Positions 10,301 to 20,748 are shown, counted from the first letter of the stretch. The stretch: 64,000 bases of DNA from Panicum virgatum (GCF_016808335.1 NC_053137.1:49591781-49655780), one strand, 5' to 3'. Numbers and translations: made by a program. The notes: a model not told the origin generated them from the sequence alone.

Positions 10301-11711
10301 CGTCAGGCTCGCGGACCCGCATCACGCCGGACTTGACGTGGATGTCGTAGTCGACCTCGTCGAGCTGCCCCACGCTCACGATGTTGGTTGTGAGCCGGGG
10401 AATGTAGTAGACGCCGGAGAAGGAGCGGTGCTCGCCGTTCTTGCACGTGAACACGACTGTGCCGCATCCCTCGATCCGCGCCACCGAGTCGTCGCCGAAG
10501 CGCACCGTGCCGCAGACCGCCGGGTCGAGCTCCGCGAACGCCGCGCGGCAGCCCGACATTTGGTTCGTGGCCCCCGTGTCGAGGACCCACGATGTCGCTT
10601 CGTGCTCCTCCTCGGCTCCGAGGTGCACGAGGACCTTCTGCTCCCGGAGATGGACAGAACCTCGTGGTCCCCCTTGCCCGGATCCCGCTCTGCCATCCGA
10701 GGAGAAACGGAGCGCCCGCGACTCCGGCTCGTCGAATCCGCCGCTCGAGCCTGCCGGGGTCGCCCGCCGCGCCTGGGACGGGCCCTCGCCCGTGGCCGGA
10801 CTGCCTGCAGAGTGCGACGCCGGCGGATCTGTTAGGGGCAGCGATGAGGAGGAGATGCGTACGACAGGCGTTGACCGCACGAGGAGCAGGGAGGCCTCCT
10901 CTTCCTGGGCAACGTGGGCCTCCTCCTTCTTGGGCTTTGTCGGGCAATCACGGGCCCAGTGCCCCTTGCCACCACAACGGCGGCACTGGTCCTTGCCCAC
11001 CTTTCCCGGCCCAGAGGACGACGACGATCCGGAGTCGTTGCGGTGTCCGCGTCCTCCGCGTCCACGCCCTCTGCCGCGGCGTCCCGAGCTCCCGCTCGCG
11101 CCGCTGTTCTGGTTCTCCGCCTCGCGTCGACGTCGCCGCGCCTCCCACTCCTCCTCCGTGAGGTAGAGCTTGCCGCCGATGGTCTGCGCCGGTGCCGGCT
11201 CGTCGTCTGTGGCCGCCTTGAGCCGGCCGGTGACCTCCTCCACAGACAGCGTGTCGATGTCGAGGAGCGTCTCGATCGAGACGACGAGCTGCCGGTACCG
11301 CGGACGGGCGACGCGGAGGTACTTGGCCACCACCTTCGCCTCCGGCTCCGGATCACCGAGAATCGCCAGCCTCTGCACGATGTTGGACAGCCGCAGGGCG
11401 AAATCTTCGACAGACTCGCCGTCGCGGAAGGCGATTTGCTCGTACTCGGTGCGGAGGTTCTGTGCCGTCGACTTCCGCACCCGCTCGTCGCCGACGCGCA
11501 TCGTCCGGATCGCCTTCCACGCTGCCTTGGCCGATGGCTTGGTCGCCAGGGTGGGAACCAATTCCGGCGGGACGGCGCTGCAGATCGCCTCCAGTGCGGT
11601 GCGGTCGTCGTGGAACTCCACGTCGCCATCCTCGACCGCTTCCCAGAGGTGCCTCGCCTGCAGCTTCAGCTTCATCAACAACGCCCACGAGTCGTAGTTG
11701 GTCTTTGTCAA
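7356..11711 (-). CDS. gag-pol: Copia Gag-Pol polyprotein (element 1)
   Basis: 1451 codons on the minus strand. In order: Gag; CCHC zinc knuckle at residues ~243-256 (CRRCGGKGHWARDC); aspartic protease with DTG at ~378-380; integrase with its HHCC zinc site and GDLCGP/DRGGEF catalytic region; reverse transcriptase with YVDD near residue 1130; RNase H with AEYIAAA near 1345. This order (integrase before RT) defines Copia. The open frame begins with TTG, directly after an in-frame TAG at 11714-11712. The codons above that stop look like further Gag sequence. The first in-frame ATG is codon 13 (about 11675). The enzymatic part therefore looks intact while the Gag start is damaged or uses another initiation mode. 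It makes the proteins for reverse transcription and integration of the element itself. Confidence 0.93.
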   Translation of the reverse strand: MTKTNYDSWALLMKLKLQARHLWEAVEDGDVEFHDDRTALEAICSAVPPELVPTLATKPSAKAAWKAIRTMRVGDERVRKSTAQNLRTEYEQIAFRDGESVEDFALRLSNIVQRLAILGDPEPEAKVVAKYLRVARPRYRQLVVSIETLLDIDTLSVEEVTGRLKAATDDEPAPAQTIGGKLYLTEEEWEARRRRREAENQNSGASGSSGRRGRGRGRGGRGHRNDSGSSSSSGPGKVGKDQCRRCGGKGHWARDCPTKPKKEEAHVAQEEEASLLLVRSTPVVRISSSSLPLTDPPASHSAGSPATGEGPSQARRATPAGSSGGFDEPESRALRFSSDGRAGSGQGGPRGSVHLREQKVLVHLGAEEEHEATSWVLDTGATNQMSGCRAAFAELDPAVCGTVRFGDDSVARIEGCGTVVFTCKNGEHRSFSGVYYIPRLTTNIVSVGQLDEVDYDIHVKSGVMRVREPDGRLLARVPRGANRLYVLDIDIARLACLATRGEENAWRWHARLGHINMTALRRMAREELVRGLPAIEQVDQLCEACIAGKQRRTPFPDQALWRAEHALELVHGDLCGPVAPATPSGNAYFLLLVDDRRRYMWATLLPSKDHAAAAVMEFQARAEAEVGCKLRAFCTDRGGEFTSKAFMEYCATDGVQRQLTAPYSPQQNGVVERRNGMVVGTARSLLKAKGLPGWFWAEAVLTAVYLLNRAPTKSVEGMTPFEAWYGKKPAVHHLRTFGCLVYVRNTAPHLKKLEDRGVKMIFVGYERGSKAFRAYGPRTGRVHVTRDVIFDEGGQWDWSGDAAHNDMARSDANDFTIQYMVSPASSVSESEDSSAPAASATSPTTPAGPSSPATPTTMAGATQGASPGLEDMTTPSSGSAPAVQFASPPAVLGEDELDADHDDDLPPRFRKLENIVGPATTPGLAVCDLGSERLLAVSAEEPASLAQAKQEACWRHAMEEELRSIEENRTWILTELPQGRRAIGLKWVFKVKKNEHGAVVRHKARLVVKGYAQRHGIDYDEVFAPVARMEAVRLLLALAAHEGWEVHHMDVKTAFLNGDLQEEVFVEQAPGFAQPGQEHKVFKLHKALYGLHQAPRAWNQKLDEKLSLLGFVRSTSDHAIYCRGSGVERLVVGVYVDDLVITGTNSSSIKKFKEQMTAIFKMSDLGLLSYYLGIEVKQKEEGITLSQGSYALKILEKGGMLDCNPCQVPMDPKVKLTKESSSMSVDATEFRSLVGSLRYLVNTRPDLAFSVGYVSRFMEGPHEEHLAAVKHILRYLAGTKNWALFYPRKKGEKAELRGFSDSDLAGDLDGRKSTTGVLFFLGDSPVSWQSAKQKVVAQSSCEAEYIAAAAAANQGVWLARLLAEMLDSVVSRPLLRVDNKSAISLMKNPVHHERSKHIDVKFHVIQDYAQSGQIEVKFIGTNEQLGDILSKPLGKNKFRELCTKIGLYSGE

Positions 11712-11960
11712 CTACGGCCAGTTGCCTGCACCGCCGCTCTCTCGGACGACGCGCTCGACGACGACCTCCCGGCGCGGACGTGCGTCTCGGGTGTGCGAGC
11801 GGCGTGGTGGAGAACGGCTTGGCGATGGAGTACGCAGCGGCGACTTCCCTTTCGGCGGTGGTGTCTTGTCGCCGCCCGACGTCCCGACCTTGGTCGGCGG
11901 CGGCGACCGCCCGAAGTCATCTCACGGCGCTAGTCCCTCTCAACCGGCTCTGATGCCACT

Positions 11961-12331
11961 TGTCGGAGTAGCAACGCTGAGCACGTCGCCGGCGAGCCCC
12001 TGGAAGACGCACGCACACAAACTCACGCGAACACCTGGAAGAACACAGAGACACGGACGTTTTGGTGCAGCCCGACTTACTGCTTTTCTGAACTCTATTA
12101 CCAATATATGCAACAGATTACAACCGGCCATCAGGCCTACAAACGCGCCACCACCCCTTGACGAAGCCTGCCATCCCAAACTTCAGGATCGTGGCGCGTG
12201 AGACTCGCTCCCGTGCGAACGTGCACACGTCAGAGCCAACTACGCGCACGGCCAGCTAAATCAGCCATGCACTCTAACTGAAAAACAACCGACTCTGAAA
12301 GCTAACTAACTTGCACAAGAATTATTCAACA
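11961..12331 (-). repeat. 5' LTR of Copia element 1
   Basis: 371 bp, TG...CA, followed on its outer side by the target duplication ACAGC. The internal side carries the primer-binding site. It would hold the promoter for the element RNA, transcribed toward lower coordinates. Confidence 0.93.
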
Positions 12332-12336
12332 ACAGC

Positions 12337-13298
12337 TGGGAGTCTGGGACTGGCGCGTCTCGCGTCCGATCGAGCGGGCCGGAGAGGACGAGAGAAATTG
12401 CAGGGAAAGCTGCGCCGCGGCATGGCCGGCCGGTGTGCTCAGGGCCGAAACGAACGTAACGTCCCCGTGCACCTAGGAGTAGGACCTGCTGGTTAATGGC
12501 CATGGAATTTGCTCAGAGAGCATTCCGCCGTGCCGGGCAACTGCCGCGAGCCTGCAGGTAGCTTGTAGGTGTACGCGGCGGCTCGCGTTCCGGCGGGAGT
12601 CCGGCGGCCGGCCGGGGCGCGTCTAGTGCATGTGATGTGAGGTGAGCTCAGCCAACGCGTGCATCAGGATGGCCGGCCGGGGTCGCCCTTTCCACTACCA
12701 CCTGCCTGCGCTGCTCGGATCGATCCTTGTATGAAACCGGGAAGGGTGTGGTCACTTTCAGACGCCAAACCATTGGAATTAATCCACGCACTCAGCCATG
12801 AACAGCAAGCTCGGCACGATGCTGTAACAACAAACAGTAACAGTAAGCACAATGCAAAGTCCGGTTGTAGTCCTATTGAACCAAAAACCTCTCGGCTTAA
12901 CAGTAGCATTATTTATTTCTTTTTGCAGCAAACGAGCTTATCAGCTGTCAACGCCAATGGAGGCGCTACTAAATCTGATGCCTTGACAGACCCAAACACC
13001 AACACAACCTTGCAATAATTGAATGTTTTCCACAGCCAAAACTGGCGCTGGAATGCTGCTAGGCACCTACGCCGCCCTAGAGCAAGAGCTGGAATCAGAA
13101 GAACAGGGGGCACGAGCACTCTGGCCCCTTGCTCCGTGATTTTTCACCTGTTGGGTTGGGAGATACACCTCCGTAGCAGTGCGTGGCTCCTAGCCAGACA
13201 TATCCCTATTGTATTCTTCTTTTCAATTTCACCATGGAGATAAAAGTGGTAATTCATCCACCTCTCTTCTCCATGCTAAAGTGGTTCGACTTCGACAA
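12337..13298. other. Displaced ENODL-2 upstream DNA and ENODL-3 3' flank
   Basis: 12337-12660 is GC-rich and, before the Copia insertion, was contiguous with 6935, so it probably contains the original promoter of ENODL-2. 13020-13298 resembles 5236-5470. No gene recognised. Confidence 0.45.
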
Positions 13299-13303
13299 CT
13301 CTT

Positions 13304-13483
13304 TGTTAGAGTATATTAGGCAACTCCAGATATAGTAGTTTAGGATTTATATAATCCCGTGATAGCCTTCCTTATCTCTAGGGGAGGTGCCTTGCCCTCC
13401 AAGTCTTGTACTCCTATATATACCGCCCAAGGGGCTCAGTGCAATACAATCGACCACATTATACGCATCCTACCTTTCCTACA
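13304..13483 (+). repeat. 5' LTR of element E
   Basis: 180 bp, TGTTAGAG...CCTACA, with a TATATATA-containing promoter-like segment. Matches 17372-17551. Confidence 0.88.
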
Positions 13484-14651
13484 TGGCATCAGACGCCTAG
13501 GTTACGAGATCCTAACCCTAGCCGCGCCGCCGCTTCCGCTGCACCCGCGCGCCCCGGGGAGATCGAGATTGATCTCCGCCGGGGGCAGCGCCCTCCTAGG
13601 ATGCGCCGCGGATCCCTATGATCCGCGCCGCCGTCGTCGTCAAGCACAGCAGAAGGACCTACCTCTTCCCTGGCCACCCCATGGCGGTGCCGCTCGATAT
13701 CCCCGTCGGGTACCACATCGCCATGGGGGCGCCACTGGGCCTGCATGCCTCCGCGTCGTCCTCCCTCTCGGCTCCGCATCCAGATCCGCCCACCCCTCCC
13801 GCGCATCAGGCCATGAGCGCGAGTGCGTGGCTGCGGAGGACCACCGCGGGGACGCCAGGCCACTGCGCCATTGGGGTCGGCGGGCCACCGCACCACCGAT
13901 CGACGTCGCCACCGGGCCGCAGCGCCCAGGGGCTTCGCCCCTCCCGCCTTCCATCGCCGGCTCTCTCCTCCGCGCAGTCAAGCCTGCGCCCCCTTCGTCC
14001 TCAGTGCCGCTTCCGCCGCCGCCTTGTGCGCGAGGATGCGGCTACGAGGGCGGCCCGGGGGCCGCCGGTCCACCCCGCAGCTGGAGCAGAGGCCGCTCGG
14101 GTCTCGCCCCCTCTGTTTTTGCCCCTTCCTTTGTCCTTTGGCCAACAGGCGGATGAGGATAAGGTTTGGGGGGCATTACTTGGTGCACCCGAGATTATAC
14201 CCGCAGGTTCGTCTTGATGCTGCTGCTGATTTTCCCTTTTTCCGATCTAAGATCGGTTTGCGTCGCCCTGCCGTTCGTCTTCGATCCATCGTCGACCCTC
14301 CCGAAGGACGAGGTTGTTGTTGCGCCCTCTAGGCTGCAGCGACGACGTTCGTGATCAAGCCACCCTACCGGTGTCGTCGCCTTTTCAGGCGGTGGCGCCA
14401 CTCGCCGCCGGTCTTCGTCAAGCAGGCGCTCGATCCGCCTCTGCTCCTCCAGCCTTTCTCGCGCAGACATCGCCGCCGATGTTCCTGAAGGAAGACGTCG
14501 TCGCCACCCCTGATCTAAGCGTGACACTTGCTGCAACCTGCGCCGTCACCACCCTGTCCTGAGCGTGACCTAAGTCGCAAACCGCGCCGTCTACCATCGT
14601 CATCCGCTACACCGTCCTGCTGCTATCTTCGGCAAGAAGCTGCTGAGTTTG

Positions 14652-17365
14652 TGTAACACCCCAGTGTTACGTTTTGGGTTAATCATATGCTTTAGTCACT
14701 AATCCTCGCTTAAACATTGTCATTAATGTTAACCTTTCTCGCTTAGTGGCATTTCATGTAAGCTGAGCTTTAGTCCTTATTTTCTGTCAAATCTAAAGCT
14801 CAAATCAGGTGTTGCCCAACATCGAAGTTGTAGATTTTTCCTTCCTCTACAACTTTTGTTTTGGCAAAAATTCAAGTTTCAATGTGAAATTTTGAATTTT
14901 GGATGGTCAAAATTGAGCTGAATTTCGTTGAACCATTTTTTCTCTCTCTTTACCTCTCCCTCACCGTCCCTATTTCGCCGTTCATCGCCGTTCAGTGTCC
15001 GTGCGCCGGTGCCGCCTCACGGCCGGCCACGCGCCGCGCCCCTGGTTTTGGCCGAAACCGCCCCCTCTGTCGCTCCTTGGCCTTGACACGCACCCCCGCC
15101 GACCTCCGCTCGCGCCGTCATCATCTCGACGTCGGTGCCGAGCCACATGTCGCCACGCCGTCGTTCTCGTCACCATTTAAACCGTTCCTATCCATTCGCA
15201 AGCCAACTCTGATTTCTCCTCTCCTCCTCGCGCTAGAGCCAGAACTCGAGCACCCCTGCCCTCTGCAGCTCGCGAGCGAGCTCGCCGTCGCGCCCATGGC
15301 ACTGCCGCCCACGGCCACCACGGTGCCCCGCGCCACCGCCCTTTCTTTCCCCCAAATCAAATCAAGTACCCCGGCATGACCACCGCCTCCCAACGGACCT
15401 CCCAAACCCGGCCGCACCACCCCTTCGCCGCCGGAGTGACGCCGCCGCGGCACAGAGCTGCCGCCGGCTGCCTACTCCCGCGGAGCCCCACCCTCCGGCC
15501 TCCTTCTGCCCCAACGGAGCCCGGGAACGGGATCCACGCATCCCCGCGATGCTCACCGGCCCAAGCCCGCCACCCCTTGCTCGCCAGAGCGTCGCCGTCA
15601 TCGTGCGCCACCACCGCCGGTCGCTGGAGCTCGTGGAGCCGTCGCCTCGAACTGTCTCCCCGCGAGCCAAGTGCACCAATAGGTTCACCTCATCGCCCTC
15701 TAGCTTTTCCCCAACTTTCCCCACGCCACCGGCGAGCCCCCTCACCGGAAACGGCCGGCGTCGCCCTCCCTGTGCGCCTCCTCTGTTTTATTTCCGCCCA
15801 GGGACCTCGGGCAAGAATTGAAGCAAGTTCAGGGGGTTATCTTCATAGCTATAGACTCAAATGAATAGTGCTACGAAGGGTTGTTTTGTAATAATTGGCT
15901 GAAACTTTGAAAAATCATAGTAAATCGTAGAAAAATCAGAAAAATGCAAACTAAAATATGTTTGATTCCTTGTTCTAAGATCTACAACTTTACTTAAAGG
16001 TTGATATTCAGTTTCTAATTATTTTTTGCTCTAGTTTAAATGTTAGTTTAAGTGTTTGCAAGCTTTGGAAATGCATAGTAAATAGTAGAAAAATGGAAAA
16101 AATGTAAAACTTGTTGGGTTAGCTTTGTTTCGACATGTATAACTTATGAAAAATATTTAACATGCTGGTTGTTTAATGTTTCTGTGATGTTTTGATTTAA
16201 TCATGAATAATGCTTGTTTTAGCTTGTTTATTTAATATCTGCAGTTTTGGAAGTCGAAAAATTATGAAATTTATACAGTAGTGTACTCTTGGCATGATTA
16301 GTGCACTGTAAAAATTTCATGTCCAAAAGCTATGCACATGTGTGTAAATCTATTTTTTGTTCAGTTTGTCTTGTTTAGGCTAAAATAAATGCTTTATGTT
16401 AGCAATAAATGTTGGTAAATTGTTTTTACATTCTTTATCAGTATCTTATCATGCTAATTAATTTGTGCTATCAGGTCCTTGCTGCATGTCAAGTTGTTGC
16501 CCTTGTTTGGTTCCTAAATATAGTTGTTCTCTTGTGTGTTGCTAAGAGGTGATTTTCTACATGTTAAATTCAGTAGATAATTCTTATTTCCTGGGTAATC
16601 ATGCTAACCATGCTAGAACCAGTTTGTTGTTTGTTTTATGTACTTTGCTTGTGTTTGCTGGTTAGTAATTAAAGTCCAGAGCTTACTTCTTTTTGCTCTA
16701 GGTTTATGCTTAGTCTTCCTAATCAAGTTAGTCACACTTTTTATAGGAAACACTTCAGGCTAAAATACTTGATTGAACTCTCGTATTGCAGCACCAACTC
16801 TTTTTCCTTTTGAGTTTGTTTGTTGTGTTTACTCGATAAATAATTGTCCAGTCATGTCTTTCCTTTAATTGCATTGCATTTGTATCGTTGCATATCATCT
16901 AGGTACGCTAAATGTGCGACACGTGGAACCGGGGGGCAATGTTGAAGCCGAGCCAGAAGATAGTGCACAGGTAGACCAATCCAGAAGACGGAAGGACCGA
17001 CTGGAGTACATGCTTGGACTGGGATGATGTCAAGCCGGTGCAAGACTACAAGCTAACTAACTGACTTTGTGTCAAACCCAGGCAAGCCCCGGTGCATAAC
17101 CCTTAATTTCAGTATTCAATATTTGTTATATAATTATTGTGCATTTAAGTTTCTAGAAGTTGTTTGGAACCTTAGATGCATGATCCCTAGGTTTCCTCAG
17201 TCACTCTACTAGTATACATGTCGTTAGTACTGCAATGCTTAATTAGGATTCGGTAGAAGTCGAGTGATTCCAGTCAAAACTTTCGCACCGGCGTTCCGAC
17301 TGCAGAGGGGATACGTCTCCATTGTTCTCCAGTCTGACCGTTCGTGTTGCTACCGCTACGACTGC
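14652..17365 (+). repeat. Gypsy (Del/Tekay-like) LTR-like segment inside element E
   Basis: Starts TGTAACACCCCAGTGTTAC and includes CTCTACAACTTTTGTT and GCAAGCCCCGGTGCATAA strings, features I associate with long chromovirus LTRs of grasses. The right boundary merges with the polypurine region of element E, and I see no target duplication. It could be a nested solo LTR or sequence captured during reverse transcription. The family call rests on memory of such LTRs, not on an alignment. Confidence 0.4.
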
Positions 17366-17371
17366 GGGGGA

Positions 17372-17551
17372 TGTTAGAGTATATTAGGCAACTCCAAATA
17401 TGGTAGTTTAGGATTGATGTAATCCCGTGATAGTCTTCCTTATCTTTAGGGGAGGTGTCTTGCCCTCCAAGTCTTGTACTTCTATATATACCGCCCAAAG
17501 GGCTCATTGTAATACAATCGACCACATTATACACATCCTACCTTTCCTACA
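17372..17551 (+). repeat. 3' LTR of element E
   Basis: 180-bp partner of 13304-13483, followed by the target duplication CTCTT. Confidence 0.88.
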
Positions 17552-17704
17552 CTCTTTCCCAACTAGCTAGAGAGATCAAGCACCAAGGCTTGCGACATGA
17601 CTTCCTGACCATTAACGCCTTCGTGCATCCTAGTGTATCTGCTTTTTTTTTTCTTCCGCTTTCTCCTTTTCCTTTGGAACCGTGATTTGTCTCTCATGAA
17701 TTAT

Positions 17705-18325
17705 TACAAGAAAAAATTGTATTTTTCATCCCTAAAATATTCCAAAATTGTGGCATTCATCCATTATGTTTCATTTGGTGCAAATCAAACCCTTAACTAA
17801 CTAAACTGGTTCATTTATCATCCCTACCTTGTTTAATGATGGTTTAGTGGGGCGCATAGGCGGAGCTTCGTTAGGGCCAACCCCTGGATTTACAAATTTT
17901 ACACTAGATGAACAGTGATTTTGATAATGTTCATTACTGTAGCAGAAGGGTGGCCCCCTCATTCTTCGATCAAGCTCCGCCATTGGTGTGGCAGTTTTTG
18001 TGCCACATAATCATTTGAGTAATCTTATCTAAGCAATGTAATATGCTGAGTGAAGATATAAAGTCTAATAATAATAATGATGAATTTATAAATTAGGTAC
18101 CCATAAATTTTATCCGAAACATTAACAGAACCAATTCACATCGAAAAGTTATAGAGATTGACTTAACGTTAGACGTCGCTAGAGGCAATGATTAGTAAGA
18201 TAGTTATATGACCTAAAACAATATTACATGACACTAAACCCATTGAAAAATTAAGGTATGGATGATAAATGCAGCAATAGTTAGTTAAGAGGGATGAATA
18301 ATGTCACATTTTTTCTTATTACAAT
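17705..18325. mobile_element. MITE-like element with a nested smaller MITE
   Basis: The outer ends are inverted relatives: AAGAAAAAATTG...TTCATCCCT at the left against the complement of AGGGATGAATAATG...TTTTTTCTT at the right. Inside, 17859-17981 is a separate unit with perfect 10-bp inverted ends GGCGGAGCTT and an internal palindrome around GATGAACAGTG/TTCATTACTGT. Superfamilies not assigned. Confidence 0.4.
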
Positions 18326-18363
18326 AACAATCTGTCTTTTTAAACACAAAAATTGCAAAGCAT

Positions 18364-18918
18364 AATTCTAAGGGAAAAGTCTAATTTCCACCCTCGAACT
18401 TGGGGTGGTTTTGAAGGTGGTTTTGTATTTTCTAAAAGAATTAAATAAATCTAATTAGATCTAAAAAATCAAAACTAATTCACTTTAAATCAGAAAAATA
18501 TGAAACTAGTACCAAAATTTTTCTAAAAATGTAACCTATCTATTATTGCTCTATTTGAATCTTAGTTATTAAAAATAATAGGCATAACTGCAAGCAACCA
18601 AATATTATGGATATAAAAAAATGAGATCTGAATAGCTCACAAGTCATGTGACAATAGATAGTTACATTTTTAGAAAACTTGTGATACCCATTTCATAATT
18701 TTTTGATTTAAAATGAATTACTTATAAATTTTTAGTGTAAAATTGAATAATTTTAATTCTCACAAAATGGAAAATCACCTTCAAAACCATCCCAGGGGCC
18801 AAATTTGTCCGGTTTTGACAGTTGGATGGGCTATGTTGTCCGATTTCGTAGTTGAAGATTGAAAATCGGACTTTTGCGATAGTTGGAGGGTGTAAACCGG
18901 ACTTTTTCCTAATTCTAA
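18364..18918. mobile_element. MITE-like element with 7-8 bp target duplication
   Basis: Inverted ends GGGAAAAGTCTAATTTCCACCC (left) and the complement of GGGTGTAAACCGGACTTTTTCC (right), each continuing into a similar CTCCAACT-like string. Flanked by AATTCTAA at 18364-18371 and 18911-18918. An 8-bp duplication would fit hAT, but the terminal base alignment is ambiguous. No coding capacity. Confidence 0.6.
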
Positions 18919-19075
18919 CTGCATATGCATACTCATTCATAGAGGGGAGAAAAGAATAGATGAATTTCAGAGAACTCATCCCATCCCAGGCCTTAAACAA
19001 ACGGCAGCTTCGAAAAGCACAAATAAAAGACAGGAATAAAGGTTTTCAATCTGCACGCTATGCTCGTCAGTTCTA

Positions 19076-19842
19076 TTAGTTTTTGCAACATACACAGAGC
19101 CATACGATAGTAAAGATCAAAATAAATCCGGCCAAGAACCCAATCGCCGCCGCCGCGAACTGCTTGTGCGCGAGGGAGAGCCGACGGTGCCCGGACGGCG
19201 GCGTGTCGGAGGGCTGGGTACCCGGGGCCGGCGCCGGCGCCGGCGCCGGCGTCGGGGCGCCGCTGGTGAGGGAGGGTCGGAGTGCGCCATCCACGACGCG
19301 CACGGCCATGCGCTGGCCCGCCTCGCAGAGCGCCGGCGCGCCGCTGATGAAGTAGAAGAGCCCGGGGCGGGCGAGCGCGAACCTGGTGCCGCCGCCGCCG
19401 TCCGCGAACCGGCGCAGGGGGCTCGCTGCGCGGCACCGCTCGTAGTCACCCAGGCGCACCAGGAGCACCGAGTCGTCGTCGCCGTACTTGAAATCTGACA
19501 CGCGGATAAGGTGCGCCGCATCGATCACGCACGGCACGGAACCAAGCAAGAACGCTAGTACAAGCTAGCTAGCTCGACACCGGCTTGCGGCTGGGCCGGC
19601 TGCTCAGCGTCGTGCGGTCGTGGTTACATACCCAGGACGTCGCCGACGAGGAAGCGGCGCTTCGCGGCCCACCCGTTGAGCGCGCCGGCGGAGCTGCCCG
19701 GGGGCGCCGCCCACCCCGTCTCGTCGCCGACGCCGTACACCGCCGGCGGCGGCGAGTGCGACGGCGACGCCGAGGCGGCGAGGAGGAGGGCGGCGCAGGA
19801 GGCTGCGAGGAGGAGGAGGGCGGCGGAGCGGAGCTCGGCCAT
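19076..19842 (-). CDS. Early nodulin-like (phytocyanin) protein, copy 3
   Basis: Two exons, 19842-19632 and 19494-19076, separated by a 137-bp intron (donor GTATGT, acceptor GTCAG); 209 residues. Signal peptide (about 1-24), then GWAAKRRFLVGDVL, SVLLVRLGDYERC, FALARPGLFYFIS and ALCEAGQRM, an Ala-Pro-rich linker, and a C-terminal membrane helix ending in VCCKN. Ser and Leu occupy the copper Cys and His positions, so copper binding is unlikely. It is closer to copy 2 than to copy 1 in tail length and linker, matching the shared 3' flanks. Function at the cell surface is inferred from family only. Confidence 0.88.
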
Positions 19843-20748
19843 TGGCGGGCGGGCGGATCGAGCACGGACGCACGATCTCGACGTCGCTGGTCACCGAGCT
19901 GCTGCGCGCTGTGAGCCGCCCTGGCCTATGTGGGCGCGTCGCGTCTGCACTCTGCACATGAGAGGGTTTCGCTGTTTCAGTCTCTACGACTCTACCTCTA
20001 CTGAGTACTGACCGGCCGGAACGGGCAGGGTCTCTCTCAGGGACACGCGACACGGGGCTAGCAAACCGGCCGGCCGGTCCGGTTGGTGTGCCAAAGCCAG
20101 AAGGCGCTACTGCAGGGGACGAGCATCCGCGTGCCTGCCTACGTGACCCTCTGCGTGTGACGCGCCATCGAGAGCAGCTACAATAGCTACTGTACCCGGA
20201 GGCCTTTTTTACCTTCTGCCATGGCCTACTTCTGATCTCTCTGCTAATGTGAAGTTTACAGCTATGGTAATTTTTTAGGCTGCGGCCTGCGACCACTGTT
20301 GGGATTTACTGATCGGCCATGGATTATGAATCATTCGAGTACTACTCCCACTCGACCACGATGGATGCAGGACTGTGAAGTCTAGTTTGTCGTACTACCC
20401 GTAACAGTGTTATAATTAATTCACCGCGTTTGTTACTTTGCTAAACGCATCATTTACATATGACTTAGTAGTATTACGAAAGAGGAAAGCCATTCACATG
20501 CCAGTGGCAGCAAGCAGTAAAGGAAAAATAAAAACAACTACCAAACACTGAACCCACAAGACACGCTTCGACCGTCTTGTTCATCTGACGAACTGAAACG
20601 GAAACACCACCGAAGTAAACAGCCTAGTAATGCGATGCGCAGTACGCAGGGCGACGCGGTTCGCGGCAGTAGAAGATGCAGCGGCGGTCAGTCAGCGCCA
20701 CCAGAGCGCCTGGCGCCGTCGCCGCAGCAGCCTGCCGCCCGTGGCCGC
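19843..20748. other. ENODL-3 upstream region, no further gene
   Basis: Presumed promoter of ENODL-3 (minus strand) and 3' flank of the broken gene at 20749. I see no clear TATA box and no recognisable coding region. Confidence 0.45.

Larger units (their letters stand above)
6936..12336 (-). mobile_element. Full-length young Copia LTR retrotransposon (element 1)
   Basis: Body 6941-12331 on the minus strand, flanked by the perfect 5-bp duplication ACAGC (6936-6940 and 12332-12336). The 5' LTR is 11961-12331, the 3' LTR 6941-7321. A primer-binding site TGGCATCAGAGCCGG, one mismatch from the initiator-tRNA-Met type, lies at 11944-11958. The polypurine tract AGGAGGAGAAT abuts the 3' LTR (7332-7322). 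By eye the LTRs differ by two substitutions and one 10-bp insertion. The single long gag-pol frame is open from end to end, so this is a recent insertion. Confidence 0.95.
13299..17556 (+). mobile_element. Short-LTR non-autonomous Copia-like element (element E)
   Basis: Body 13304-17551, flanked by the perfect 5-bp duplication CTCTT (13299-13303 and 17552-17556). LTRs of 180 bp at each end; a primer-binding site TGGCATCAGACGCC follows the left LTR at 13484, and a purine tract GCGGGGGA precedes the right one. No gag, protease, integrase or RT is recognisable; open frames in the GC-rich 13.5-15.8 kb part match no family I know. By eye the LTRs differ at about 12 of 180 positions, mostly transitions, so this insertion is older than element 1. 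Confidence 0.88.

Noticed and set aside
12913..13119. Minus-strand frame LVPPVLLIPALALG with a relative near 5260-5350
   Set aside because: The two copies do not preserve a common frame or domain. Treated as duplicated flank, not a gene.
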